The position numbers and the translations under genes were made by a program. From Leucocoprinus leucothites (lineage: Eukaryota > Basidiomycota > Agaricomycetes > Agaricales > Agaricaceae), in the NCBI GenBank assembly GCA_013368445.1, contig JAACJO010000002.1, positions 186,001 to 250,000 on the forward strand: a stretch of 64,000 nucleotides of DNA, given 5' to 3'. Shown one piece after another: positions 18,630 through 31,452 of the stretch (the stretch's first letter is position 1; each line of letters starts with the position of its first letter). The notes under the pieces were generated by a model. It was not told the DNA's origin. It ran no database searches and saw nothing but the letters and a program-made list of their open reading frames with translations.

Positions 18630-21600
18630 TCATGTGATAACTTTCTTCCTCTTCTGCCGTCCTCTACCAGTTGGCTCCGGTGCCTGACTAGTATTGTTTT
18701 CTTGATTCCCCCTTTTCCCCGCAGTCGTTCGCTAGATCAGAAAGCATCAACTATCGTACCATAACCACAAAAATATACATACCAAGCGCTTCTTGGATGG
18801 GACGCCCTCAGGCACCGGGACATTCTCACTCATGCGTTTGACCGTCGCCTTCGCGCGAGGCTGAGGTAGATCGTTTTCCACTTCAGAATCATGCCTAGAC
18901 AGATGGACGAAGGAGATCACGGTTCCTTTAGCCTTAGATTGGAGTGGAGACTGCGGTGGGGTGGATAGTTCTGATGGCATCTGGGACGCCATGGGGATCA
19001 AGTTATCCTCTTGTATCAAATCAGCCTGTAAAGACTGGCGTTAGCAGGGAAACGTCGATATTCTTGAGCTCCGGACGCACCGGAACAGAAGCCATGGTAG
19101 CATCAATAGGCTGGGGAGGACCAGAAATAGGTGCTGGTGCTGGTTGCTGAATGGTTGGCCCCATGGGTATGGGTGAAACCTTGAGATTTAGGATCGTCGA
19201 TAAGTCCGGTACAAATTCGGTCGGATGATAGGCCAGAACTAGCGATGATTCCAATTCTGCTATCCTTGCCTGAAGACCAGAGATCGTGGCGTCTCGCTAA
19301 GAGAACAAGCGACTTCAGCATGAGGCAAAATGACAGCAGACCATAAACTCACTCGCTTAATCTCATTGTCTTTCGCTACCGCCGCTTGTTCATGAAGATC
19401 TTCCGCATCCTGCAACATGCTCGACACAAAATCTTTTTCAATATCGGACTATCCAAGCTGGTCATTAGCAGGCGAGAATACGTCAACAACAAGTACGAAC
19501 ATACCAAAGTTCCGGCTTGGTAACGCTCACGAAACGTCCTGTGTCGCTCTAGCATCTCTTCCTTCTCGTTCACTAGTGCCTCGACTCGACCTTCTAACTC
19601 AAGAACAGCCTTTTCCCCCGCAGAGTTGGCTTTGGTAGCTTCTTCGTTCCTCCTTGCCTTCAGTTGTTCAATTGCTCCCCTCAACTCCTGAACTTCCGAT
19701 CTGTACCCCTCCTGTCGCTCCTTCCAATTCGCTGTTTCACGTCTCATAGCGGTCTCATGATCGGCTTTAGCGTCACTGAGCCCCTTTTGCAGCCCTTGAA
19801 TAACACCCTGAAGCTCATTCATCCGCTTCAATGAAATCTCTTCCTGAGCCTTCCTATCGCTACGCATGCTATCAACTTCGGCAGATAAAGTGGTTTTTTG
19901 CTCATTAAGGACGGCTATTTCTGTCCGGAGCGCAAATTCGGCTGCCTGGTTATTTTTCTGGGCAAGTGTAAGCGATGCCATATAAGGCCAAGCCGACACG
20001 TCGACGCTCACACTGGCAATTTCAAGTTTCTCATACATATCTCCAAGCTCCTCCTTTGTGAGTCGTAGTGTGCTAGTTTGTGTTTCATGACGATCTTGAG
20101 CGCTCTACAATTAATTAGCGTTATCCTACTAGAACGACACCAGAATAGGGTTACATACCATGACTTTCGCATTAAGTAGGCACAATCTAGGCTCCGTGGT
20201 CACCAACAGTGCTCAGTATGCTCGAGGAATAAACGCACTGTTCGTCTTTTCCACTGATCTCCTTCATTAAATTGATAATCTTAGCCTCGTGCATGTCGAC
20301 TTGTCCTGCAGCTATCAACCCTCTGATGCTAGTTTCCTTCAACTCCTGTTGTAGGCGAGCCAAAGTAGCTTGCTCTTGCAACAGCCTATATGCTCGATGA
20401 GCTAATGAGCGAAGCCAAATGCTTCCACGAGACATACGATGTACGAAGGTGTTCCCGTTGATCTTCACTAAACTCGTATTTCGCCTGTAAAGCTATAGCG
20501 TCCTGCTTCTGCTTGTTTATTGTCTCCTGCAGTTCAAATAACCGAAAATCATGCCTCACAAAAATATTAGAAGTTGACGAAGGGAAGATGAAAAAGGAAC
20601 AAAAACGTACTGTGACTGAATTTCCTTCTCGTGAGCTCGAGCACCTTCCCGTACGCTTAACAAGTTTGCTTCAAGTCTGGTAGTGCATCATAAGCTATCC
20701 GACAACCAACGATTAAAGGTTCTGACTCCTTGAAAGCGATTTTCAGATCAGATAGCCTAGCGTAGCAGTTAGTGTTGACGTCCTCTCTGACATAGAAGCT
20801 TGTTTTAGAAACCACTCACTCAGAAGTAGCTTCATTTCTTGAGTTCACCGCATCCTGCATCTGGGTTCGAAGCATGAAGGCCTCCTTCTCTGCATTGATA
20901 AGTGCATCCTTGGCCTCAACCACTCGGTCCTGTAATCTAGAAAACGATTGTTACTACTTTGGATGCAGAGAGCTCTACAAGGCGATGCGAAACTTGGTTC
21001 GAGAAGTCGTCTCCTCGGACAACCTGCGAGTGAGATCAGTAACCTCCATTTGCAGCTGGAGCTTCCTTAATACGACGCCATGAGCTTACACTTCGGAAAT
21101 CAGGAGTCAGATAACGTACTCTTGTTGTAGCGGCCGAAGGATCAGGAGCTCTGTGTTCATTTCCTCACTCCGTTTCTCGACCTGGTTCATCCTGGATGCA
21201 CACCGGTTCAGCCCGGAAGCAAGTGTAGGAGCGAAACAGCTCTACTTGGCCTCGAGTTCCGCCGATTGTGCCAATAAGGCGATTCCATGTTCCTCGAGAC
21301 TGCGAATCCTGGTAACCGATTCGAATGCCCTCTCCTCTGTTGAAGTGTCAGTTTACGAAGCAGTGGTACCCGAGGCCAAATACATACCTGAGGCAACGAG
21401 CGCCTCCCTCAGTTTGGCATTATCGGAAGCACTTTGTACTGTGCGTCCCCAAACTTCTCCCTTTTCGGTCTCAAGCTCGCGTACACGAGTAGTGACTTCA
21501 GCCAACTGGGTTGTTGTAACATGCAGCTTATCGCGATAAAAATCGTTGACACGTTGCGCTAAGCAAAAAATACCATCAGCTTGCACGAGCCAGGCTCAGG

Positions 21601-22958
21601 CTAAGAAGAGCACTTACATTCAAACAGCTCGTCCTTGACCTCGATCAGTGTGATCCTGGCGTCGCGGAGTAACTTTCCGGTATCATGTTTGGAGATTTCT
21701 GACCGAAGAATCAGGACAAGCTTCGTGGCATGAAGTTCGATCCAACCCACCATTGGCAGTAGCCGACGCGAGGATTTTAACTTGCTTCACGTCATTCAAC
21801 GCATCGTCTGTGGCACGCCTGTACGCGTTATAAGAGTCGCCTAATTCCTGCAAATTCTTTTCCAAGGTTCCGTACCTAGAACGAACGACGTCAGATGGAA
21901 ACAAACTAGAAAATTGTAATAAATGCTTACGCCTTCACAAGCTCTTGAATTCGCCTGTTCGCATCTACAACCTTCGCAGTCAATCCCTCTCCTTTCACAA
22001 CCTCCTGGTTATATGCCGCCTTAAAGCTCTCCTTCTCCTTCGACGCCTGCTCCAACCTCTCCACAAAATGCAAGTTCTCCTCCTCCTTTACCCTCACAAC
22101 ATCACCCATCTTGGTTAACTCCTGAACTTTCGCGTTCGTCGCAGCAGCACTCCTCTCAAGCTGACTCTGCAAAGACCCAATCCTAGCAGAATTCTCTCCC
22201 ATCTTGACTCTCATCGTCTCCAGCTCCCGACTCATCTGAGCGTGTTCACGCACGATGGTACTTCTCGCATTCTTTAGCGTGATAATCTGATACCGCAATG
22301 CCTGGATTTGTTTGTTCTGTTATGAGAATATATGCGTCAGTATATGCGTTCAATACCAAAACTGAACCGACATACCTGCTCAGCCACAGTCTCATGCGCA
22401 CCCTTCAGTTCCTCAAACGCGTTATCATCCGATACGCTACTGTCAAGGAGACCAGGTTTATCCTGAGATGGAACAGCCGACGTCACTTCTCCCTCGACCC
22501 ACTGATCTTGAATCGGAGGAGGACTGGAAGACGGTTGCTGCGGCGTCGCTATAGCCAAGGCTATCAGTATCTGTCAAACCCCGGTTATATGCACATAAAA
22601 GCAGACTTGGTTGCTGAAACTCATGCGACCGAAGCTGAGACTGGTGCACAGGCGTCACATTCGCTCCAGAACCACGCAGAAGATTGATATATGGAGCTAA
22701 AGTCGAGCCTTTGTCGCGTTTGGGAGTCTGAAGAAGGCGATGCTGTCGCTGTGGAGTCTGAAGGCTGTTCTCGTATGACTGTCTGTCCTTCCTTGGGATA
22801 CCCTCGGTGAGCCTGCCAGTAGGCCTGGGTGAACTCGTCTGAGCGTCGCGCACAATCTTCGCAAAAGGATTTAAGTATGCAGAAGACCCTCGGTGGTGAC
22901 TTAATGCGGAAGTGAGGGGAGTAGAATAGGGAATATGTTCATTGTCACCGTTGTTCAT
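18630..22958 (-). CDS. long coiled-coil protein with C-terminal basic tail
   Basis: Multi-exon gene starting at ATG 22958 (MNNGDNEHIPYSTPLTSALS). The N-terminal ~150 residues are polar and disordered. Long heptad-rich stretches follow: NARSTIVREHAQMSRELETM, SLQSQLERSAAATNAKVQEL, LARLQQELKETSIRGL, and KNNQAAEFALRTEIAVLNEQ. The last exons are Pro/Ser-rich (SELSTPPQSPLQSKAKG) and end in a basic cluster (GRGRQKRKKVIT), with TGA at 18630-18632 after a spliced exon starting RTTAGKRGNQENN. The basic end could be a nuclear localisation signal. The architecture fits a structural, spindle, kinetochore or nuclear scaffold protein, but no named family is identified. About fifteen or more short introns are needed, and their exact borders are only partly resolved. 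Confidence 0.75.
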
Positions 22959-23270
22959 AACCAAAATGTGAAAGATCAAGAGACAAGGGGCGAAATTCAA
23001 ATTAAAGGAGCGCGTTGCCTCACGTGAGAATCACGTTGTATGTCACGTGCCTTGCCCTGATCAATGATCTGTCGAACGTCGAGTTGGATAGACTAACTTT
23101 GAACCAAAGCGGAATATCCACCGGGATCTGCTCAAATTGTCTCCACTCGCTCGTTGTATAGGGTAAATAATAGATTGTGGTATAATATATTCACAGGTAG
23201 AATAAGTTGGGTATACATTTAGATGAAAGAGTTCCCCATTGCCAACCGACATGACCAGCCATCCCTCGAC
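22959..23270. other. promoter of the coiled-coil gene and AA5 3' end
   Basis: 312 bp. No gene. A CACGTG-type word occurs near 23020-23050. Nothing else recognised. Confidence 0.3.
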
Positions 23271-25700
23271 CTAGAACTCGACAACATCACCAAAGACCAT
23301 AGCCATAGAGATTGCCAGAGCAGCCGAGAGGCCCATAGTCAAAGTGTCCACAATGTCCTGGATCGAACGACCAGCACTCGAAGTCTTGAAATCCTGAGTC
23401 CACTTCGGCATCGCCGGTTCCGGTAACGGCTCCAAGGCAAGCACCTGTTGTCGACCGAGTTTACCAGAGCCAACCATAATTTGAATACCAACGGAAGGAA
23501 CACCATTCACGACAACGAAAAGCAGAGCAGGGCCAGGCGCCATGATAGCAGGATTAGGAGGCATCTGAGAAACACGCAGAAAGCCGTTCTTGTCCGGAGT
23601 AGCACCATATGTTGACTCGAGTTCCACGTAACGTTGACCCATGTTCTGGAGATGAAGGGTTATATAACAGTGATCATGATTGACGTGGAACATACCATGC
23701 TGTGCGTCGAGAAACCTGGTCGAATGACCACGACTTTCGTCTTGGCAATATTGGAGATGTCGCCTCTGAGGTCGTCCATAGTAAGAGTAATCATGAAAGA
23801 AGAACCTCCGTAAGAAAGCTGCGTAGGGAGTCCTTGGGGTTCCGGACGCCGAGCGTTGTAATACGAAGGGTAAAAGCGTTCAACTTTGTACTGCGTCGGA
23901 TACTTCACACCATCTGTCGCGTAATCAGAGTTGGGGTTCGAACCAGCAATGAGGACAGAGCCTGGAGGAATAAAATAAACATGAAGAAGGAACCACGGCG
24001 AATGGGCAAATACCGTCTGGGAGGAGCAAAGCGGACGAGTGATACAAGCGAGGGATCTCGCTTTGTGAGAAGCCCTGACTTGACCATCGTTCACCTTGAG
24101 AGGCACTCGCGTTGAAAACCAGTGGCATAAGCTGAGGGTCATCAGCGTAGGACTGTCCAACTGCCCAGCTGTTGTTGCCGTATCCAGCAGTTCCTGGAGT
24201 GAGGCATCAGAAGGAGAGCGTTCTCACGAGAGGATGCAGAAAACTTACCAAACTTCGCGCCATTCGTGCAAAACACAGTACCATCAGGAAGAAGCACAAA
24301 GTTAGCCATAGTGCGTCCATCTGGAAGAGGATCATCATGCTGGTAACTCGGAGACACATCAGGCGTAATCTTCACGCAAGAAGTAGAGGCCTTCTCTTTG
24401 ATGGCGATGAAATTAGGATCACTCCATTGGGGAGTAGTCACGTTCGATCCACCGCAAAACAAAATGGTCGCAGTCCAGTTGTTGGCAGGTGTCATTGGCA
24501 GCACCACTGTACCCGCGCTCGCTGGATACGTCCTGACTGCATCAGGCATGGGATCCAGAGCAATCTCCGCCCCAACCTTATAGTCAAGGATAATTGTTGC
24601 CCAGTTTGCCTGCAAAAAGATTCGTCCGGACGGCAACAAAAACGCTAGTGGGAAGAGATTCGTAGGAAGGGTATTAGAAAGGAATGGAGAAAAAACCGAG
24701 CCACCCTTGGTGGGAAGAACTCGTAAGTTGGGTTGTTTTGACTAGGATCGTTCACGTATCCACCCCAATGACATCCTCCAACCTAGGTTCCATACTTGAA
24801 CTGAGTATTAGATTAAAATCAAGAAGACACGTACGATGATCATGGTGCCATCCTCTAAAGTTTCACTAAAATCCTATTAGACATGTGTGCGAACGATCAA
24901 AAATATCAGAACGCACAGAGTTGGATACCATCTTTCATCGGTGTGGGCATGGGAAAGTCCCCACTCGCATTTGCCATCGTCGCAAGGGTTCAGCATACTG
25001 CAGACGAAAAAAGATTGAACCTGAGTCCCTGAACAAATTTCAATGACATACCGAATCCTAAAACACAAATCAGTAGCATTTTGTAGCAGAATGTATGTTC
25101 ACCCACGAGCGACGTCCATCAGGATCATTGTATGGCAGCCCACCTGACTGACTGGCAGCTTGCGCACCACCATATGTCACCGCCTGATTACCACCGACAT
25201 TCAACCAGGTCCCATTCCCGAGCACGTTCCCGCCCTACAATAGTCGTTGAGATTCGAGATTAAAACGGGAAACCAAAGTCATACAGCACAGAATGAGTTA
25301 GTGTAGACGTTCATCGGCCTCTGCCATTCAGACCCTAACGAAAACTCTGCGACAAATCACATCAGTCTATGGTACGAATCAAATAAAAATAAAAATGACA
25401 AGACCTTGAGCCCACGCGGGGTGACCATCGATCTGTGTAGGATTATTCTCCACCTTGTCAACGATATAAACCTTATCCGTCGTGCCCAAAAACATCTAAG
25501 TAATTTCCCCCACTCAGTACGCCGAGCATATGCATATACAACCCCATACCACTCACCTGCTGAGCGCTAACAAGACTACTACCAACCACTCGAAACTTGC
25601 CTGGCTCCCCTTTATGCTGTGGCTGACCTGGACTTGTGTCGCCCAAAACACCATGGAGGGAGGCGAGAAGCAAAGCACCGTAGCAGATCCGCGGCCTCAT
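23271..25700 (-). CDS. glyoxal oxidase-like copper radical oxidase (AA5_1)
   Basis: Extracellular enzyme that oxidises small aldehydes to acids and makes H2O2 for peroxidases. It starts MRPRICYGALLLASLHGVLG (signal peptide). Copper-site residues match the family: the Cys in NSFCAGGNVLGNGTWLNVGG and the Tyr in DERWYPTL (these form the Tyr-Cys cofactor), the Tyr-His pair in IPRLYHSSALLLPDG, and the late His in GFSTHSM. Kelch-type and C-terminal beta segments follow (TYGATPDKNGFLRVSQMPPN, LLFVVVNGVPSVG). The end is a Ser-containing linker and a hydrophobic stretch (LTMGLSAALAISMAMVFGD), so the enzyme may be membrane- or GPI-tethered. About ten short introns. Function is well supported by the residue set; the preferred aldehyde is not known. 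Confidence 0.9.
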
Positions 25701-26139
25701 GAGGTATATAGAAAGAATGTAGGGTGGCGGGTATATATCAGCTCGTCAAAGGTCGTGAAGATAGGATAAAGTAATGTACAAAGCAATAAACGAACGTGGG
25801 CGGTCGTTGAGTTCAAAACCGACCTGTGTTTGAAACTCTCAAACGCGGTCTGAAGAGTTTGGATATGTGAATTAAAAAATCACGTGGTCGTAAACAATGA
25901 CATCATAGCAATTTAATGGGGTACTTGAAGTTTCCGACGTTCCCGCTCAGATTTCGAGAGCTTGTACTTGCCGAAAGTGAGCTGAGGTCGCTTACACTCC
26001 AAACATCCGTGAACAAAAAAAAAACCCATTTGTCTGTCAGATAACCCATAGACCAAGTATCTTATTCAGGATCCGAATAAGGCCACCCCAAAGCCCCTAC
26101 CTCCACCGTAGTCACAACCACAACTCATCTCCTCCCACC
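25701..26139. promoter_or_regulatory. shared divergent promoter of AA5 oxidase and GH5 gene
   Basis: 439 bp between head-to-head starts. TATATA on the minus strand near 25733-25740 is about 35 bp before the AA5 ATG. No other gene is seen. The arrangement allows co-regulation. Confidence 0.4.
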
Positions 26140-28060
26140 ATGCGCCAATTCCTAAACCGCTTCAAACATCCGAAGCCCACTCTGACAACACTCTTCCACC
26201 AGTCACAAACCTCCCGGAGTCATTCTACCAAGAACAGGACCTATTTCGCTTCAGAAAGCAACGCGGTGTAAACTTAGGTCAGTAGTCCCGTTTCAACCAT
26301 TCACAACACCGCCAAGCCCCCAAAACAGAGTAACCAATTTATCAATATCCATGTTTTGCCTCGAGATAAACTCTAACCGTTTTTTTCTTCGTGCATCTAG
26401 GCTCTTGGTTTGTCCTGGAACGATGGATCTCCGATGGCCCATTCCGATCAGCTGCGCAACCCGCACAAAGCGACTTGGACGTCGCCCGTGGAAAAAATGC
26501 GAAATCAATTTTAGAAGATCATTGGAATAATTGGATAACGGAAGCTGATTGGGCTTGGTTGAAAGATCGTGGTTTCAATGCTGTCAGAATTCCTGTAAGT
26601 TATGAAATTGACACGGGAAATTGTGGATTAAAGTGGTAACGAGATCTGTCAAATGATTTTTGTTTGATAGATTGGATATTATCATCTTGCTGGGTTAGAC
26701 CCGTCGCTACTCGAAGGGACAGATTTTCATGAGTTTACGGACGTGTTCGTAAACGCTTGGGCGAAAATCCAAGAAGCATTCGAGCTTGCTTACAAGTACC
26801 GTATCGGTGTTCTGATCGGTCAGCAAACCCATCACTGTCTATAGAGCCACTCGCGATTCATTAACACTCTTCTAGACCTACACGCCGCTCCCGGCAAACA
26901 AAATCCCGACTCCCACTCCGGCACTTCCAACGCCCCCACCTTCTTCTCCTCCAAACACAACCAAAACCACACCACACACACCCTAACCACCCTCCTCACA
27001 CACCTCAACCACTTCCTCCGCTCACACAACCCACCCCTCCCAACCTCATCGGCATCGAACTCCTCAACGAACCACACCCACCCTCCGACCCATCCCTCCA
27101 ATCCTGGTACACCACCACTATCAAAAAACTCCGTTCCGTCGACGCCACAATTCCGGTTTACATCGGAGAATGTTGGCGAGTTGACTCTTACGCAGATTGG
27201 CTTGTCAAATCTGGTGGTGCCGGTGCTAGTGGAACTGGGCTGACAGTTCTCGATCATCATCTTTACCGTTGCTTCACCTCTTCTGACATTAGCACCTCCG
27301 CTCAAGTCCACGCACGCGCTCTCGACCCTGATTCAGAAGGCCAAGGCACACCTCAACACTTCTCTTCCGTCTCTGAAAAACTCGGCCAAGTGCCCGGAGG
27401 GGGGTCAGGTCTAGTCATCGGCGAATGGTCCGGGGCTTTAAACCCCGGTTCTCTTCAATCGAGTACTTCAGGAGGTTGGGAAGAAACTAAACAATACATC
27501 GACGCTCAACTCCGATTATACGATAAAACATGCGCTGGGTATTTCTTTTGGACGTTTAAGAAACAACATCCGGGCGATAAAGGCTGGAGTTTACGTGACG
27601 CAGTTGGTGCTGGGACATTTCCGGACCGTATTGGACTTCGCTTAACCACATCTAGCGGCGAAATTAGCATTGAGCCGGATGAAGTAGCTAAGGCCAAATC
27701 AGCCACCAAAGGAGCGGCTTCTGGTGCGTCAAAGGCGCCCCCCTCCTTGACGTCGTAAATAAAAAATAATTAATTTGTGGCTGGACAGAATCCCACCGCA
27801 AGTGGTGGTCGCAATTTCCCGGCAAATACGAGCACGGGAAATTCGACGACGGATTTGATAAAGGATGGGACGAAGCACTCCGATTCCTGACATTCGATCT
27901 CAACGGCCGAGATTCGCTCAGTGAATTAGGTTTCACTCGAGCTTGGGCTCGGCGACAGACAAAAGATCACCGAGGAAATTATTGGGAGTATGAGCATGGT
28001 TTCCTCCAGGCTGTTAACGAAGCCCGGAATTTCTTTAGTCGCCGTTACGGCTTCACTTAA
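26140..28060 (+). CDS. GH5 exo-beta-1,3-glucanase-like, two apparent frame breaks
   Basis: Fungal glucan 1,3-beta-glucosidase type of GH5, acting on beta-1,3-glucan of cell walls. Exons read ...RFRKQRGVNLG | SWFVLERWISDGPFRSAA...GFNAVRIP (26401-26594) | IGYYHLAGLDPSLLEGTDF...GVLI (26671-26818) | DLHAAPGKQNPDSHSGT... (26876-27723) | SHRKWWSQFPGKYEHG...RYGFT (27789-28060). The acid/base Glu is in IELLNEP and the nucleophile Glu in VIGEWSGAL. Two breaks are seen. The ATG at 26140 (MRQFLNRFKHPK) is one base out of frame with LPESFYQEQDLFRFRKQ. Near 27039-27043 the frame shifts just before LIGIELLNEP. No intron explains either, and each needs one missing base. It is either a decaying gene or an assembly artefact. 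No signal peptide is visible. Confidence 0.75.
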
Positions 28061-28477
28061 ACATGTCAAATTCTTAGTTTCACGTTGATTGTCAGATGAT
28101 ACGGGGCCTGACGTCGGACTCCGAGGTTTAATTAGACATTTCACTGTGTACAGTACTATACAAACGTCATCAAAAACGCTATTAGCTATTAAGCACATGG
28201 CATGCTACCTACATAGCCTTCTGTGCGAAAAATATATACAATAGTCATGAATGGATGAATGAATGAAGGTTTCCGCATGAAGATGAAGAGGGGAACAACA
28301 AAAAGAAAAATCATAAAAGACATGAACAAGTCCAGTCATAACATCAACACTTAGTAGCAATGTGAAATAGAATGGAAGCGGCGTTGAATGAACGACAGAC
28401 AATAACGGCCCAGCCGTACACCTGTCCTTTCATTACCTCGCCAAGGTAAACCCACAGGGTTAACCTACTATCCGTAT
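28061..28477. other. convergent 3' intergenic region
   Basis: 417 bp between the stops of the GH5 gene (plus) and the disordered protein gene (minus). No gene recognised. Confidence 0.4.
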
Positions 28478-29793
28478 TCACCGAATACGGAGACCCCTAA
28501 GCGCACCCATCACCTCATCCATATCCTTAACATTCCATTCCCCACTCCAATCCCTTTCCTTCCTATACCCGAATTCAACATTATTAATCGTCGAAGTCGA
28601 GACCGACGCCTCCCTACTACGTCCAACAGCATTCCAATCATGTTCGTCAAGGGAACGCGACGGCTGACGACCACTAGTAACAATAGGCTGAGCCAGTGGC
28701 TGGTCACCGCGGTCTTGCTCAACAACAATGCCTTGGCGTAATCCCACTGGGGTATGAACAAGGGAGAGACTCCGCGGTCGCTCCTTGCGCTTGGCTGTGG
28801 TAGTAGTATCTACGTTGGTTGTGTTGAAAGTGGTAGTAACTGTAACCACCGGGGTTTGAGGCGGAAATTTTGATGATGCCGCAGCGGATGATAAATTATC
28901 ATTAGCACCGAGGCTAGCCTCGTTAGTCACACTATCAGGGATAGTGTCCTTAGCGGGCAAGGCGGGGGCCGGGGGTGAACGGCTCAGACTCGATCGAGAT
29001 GAAGGCTCGTTCGGGCGACCCGCACCGGTTGCTGACCTTCTTCTGCGGCTAGGAGCTCGGGAAGCAGAGGTTGCCTGTGCTACCGTAGAGCTAGAAGCAC
29101 TAGTGCCCGCAGGCTTTGGCGCAAGCGAAGCAGTTCGTGGCGGAGGATTACCAAAAACCAACTCGGGCGGAATAGTCTCGCCTAGCGTACGCATCAGCTT
29201 GGCCATTTTCCGCCGACGATCGCTGTCTGATAGCTGTTTTGATCCCGTGGATCCTGCGGTTGAAGTTGATGGGAGGCGGGTAACCGGGGAAAGCGGTGAA
29301 GAGGGCAGGGCTGGGGAAACATTTCGTGGAGGAGTGGGTCGGGAGCGCAGACGGTAAAGGAGGGGTTGTGACAGCTGTTGTGGCACTGTTTTGTTTCGCT
29401 GGTGAGCAGGCTTGGCCTTCTTTTGCATCGTCTTCAAGGCCACCGGGTCTTCGAGCTTCACATGCGGAAACTCGATGGAAATAGGTGACGAGGCACTCTT
29501 CCAGTGCTTGGTCAACACTTCGGTCGGGGACGGGATCCAGATGTAACTCTCCGCCTCACATGAATCGAGGCTCGTCCGGGATGAGGATGCAGATTGTGCG
29601 TAAAACACCTTTCCTTCTCGACGGAAAGCCTTTGTACCGGGTGTTAATGGCGGTGGAAGAATAGCACCGGACTCGAGGACACGAGGTGTTGTGCCCAGCA
29701 GTGTACCAAGCTTCTGTGTCGATTTCAGCAGCTGCTTGCGCTGAACGGGGTCGAGATTGTTGGTGGTAGGAGGAACGGGTAGAGATTAGCCAT
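28478..29793 (-). CDS. disordered Ser/Pro-rich protein, apparent N-terminal frame break
   Basis: The long frame ends at 28478 and extends upstream past 29608 without needing a Met there: it reads NNLDPVQRKQLLKSTQKLG, then TTPRVLESGAILPPPLTP and KVFYAQSASSSRTSLDSCEA. The most plausible start is ATG at 29793 (ATGGCTAA...), but that ATG is one base out of frame with the following SLPVPPTTNNLDPV, so one base seems missing at about 29785-29788. The body is low-complexity with many Ser, Pro, Thr and Arg, and ends in a conserved-looking block (NNVEFGYRKERDWSGEWN, VKDMDEVMGALRGLRIR). This looks like a basidiomycete protein of unknown role, perhaps a regulatory scaffold. The function is not known. Confidence 0.65.
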
Positions 29794-31452
29794 TGAAGTT
29801 ATATCAGAGTAGAGCGTCCGGAGCACTCTTAGAGATAATCAAGAAAGAGGAAAACCAAGAAGGAAAAGATATAGGGAAAGAGAAGGAGAGTAGAGACAAT
29901 GTGGGTAGGACACAACGTGGTTGGGCCATGGCAGGCGAGTAATTTTATATCTCGGGACAATAGACTCTCAACAAAGGGGCTGATGCCCGATTAGGGAACA
30001 ATTAATCGGGCTTCGCGAACCTCGGACACAATGCCTGTGATGGTCACACACCGTCACGCCGTCGTTGCCAGGGAACAGCATTGCCTTACCACCCAGCCTC
30101 CTGGTGACATCTGTACAATTTGCCCGCTTCATCATAGACCCCCGGTGTAACTTGCCTCATCTGTCCTAACACATGGCTGAGTATACCGAGGTATACCGGG
30201 CTCTTGTCATCTTGACTGTTCAACTGAGCTCTTGCTGTTACAGCGTTATCCACGTGTTTCGTGGGCAGATTAACCTGCACATGTGTATATTGAATCTTAA
30301 CAGCCCGGTAAACAGTGTTTTAGGTGTTCAACCTTGCGTCAGAGGTAGCGTCTATCAGGCTCCCATGACTTTATTGCTCGCATGTGCCTTGTAAACTAAT
30401 CTATGACCCGTCTATCATGAAACTCAATAAATCGAATCTGCTAACCCTGTATCAGTACGCTAAATTTCGACTCATGCTTTACTACACCTTCATATTATTG
30501 TTCTTTATCCCTTCCCCGATTTCCCCTTCAGAAACATTTCCCATTCAAGAATCTCGGTACTCACGGTACAGCGGCCCCCAAGCTCCGCAAACAAGATACA
30601 AGGACCACCGCCCAAGAAGTCTTGATGCTGTTTATATATCAGTAGTGGTCTTGTATTCTACTTTTACGAATCACAACGTATTACTTCTTCTATTCTTCTG
30701 AGTACCACAAGGGTAGAGCCCCCGCACTGGACTGATCGGGGAAGCATATGGTTGATCCTGATGTCCTCCACGGAAGCCCAGCCACTCATGATCGCCTTCA
30801 GCTAAGTACTAACAGCTCCCGGCGCTAAAAACCCTCGGCAGTGCTGTCCGGAAGCGCTCAAGGCGAGCTTAGTCCGAGGTATGTTTTTGCCTCAACTGGT
30901 GTGCCCGACAGTTAATGCTTTTCGCACATCCTCCCGGTATCCCTTTCAGCTTATCTTGATGATCCGCGCCGACTTGACTTGTACTCATCAGATTCCTAGG
31001 CAAATACCAATCACAACTTGATACACAGAGTTAATGGTGTCACCGTGATCTTCGTTTCTATCCTTTCAGTCCTATCTCAAGCAGATGTATTCCTGTTAAA
31101 TTCCCCGAGAACGACCGGGTGCTGTTCGCTGAGCTTAAGCACTAACCCAAATTCGCTGCCAATTCAATATCAGTTCTTCAGGGAAGATCGTGGCAGGGTC
31201 TATGTTCATGAAAAGCCTGTTATCACATGAACAAGGAACGACTCGAGTCAGAAAGCTTCAATGACTCATCACCGCCATCCGAGAACCCATTTAACCACCT
31301 CCAGGGGTTGTGTACAGGTATCCTGTCCACCCAACAAAGTTTCACTTGCTATTTTCGTTGCTCTATCACTCCGGCCCGGCCATCACCCGATCAGGTAATT
31401 AAGCAGCATCTCACTATAGGACCCCTTCCACAGCTTTACAGAATAAACTACG
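29794..31452. other. gene-poor intergenic stretch
   Basis: 1.66 kb upstream of both the disordered protein gene (minus) and the aminotransferase (plus). The short frames here lack motifs or splice support. No tRNA or repeat was found. Confidence 0.45.

Noticed and set aside
26832..27311. 159-aa minus-strand frame
   Set aside because: Antisense of the GH5 exon 4, with the Trp/Val-rich text expected from reversed C-rich codons.
28944..29357. 137-aa plus-strand frame
   Set aside because: Antisense shadow of the Ser/Pro-rich protein gene; low-complexity Gly/Arg/Glu is the mirror of its codons.
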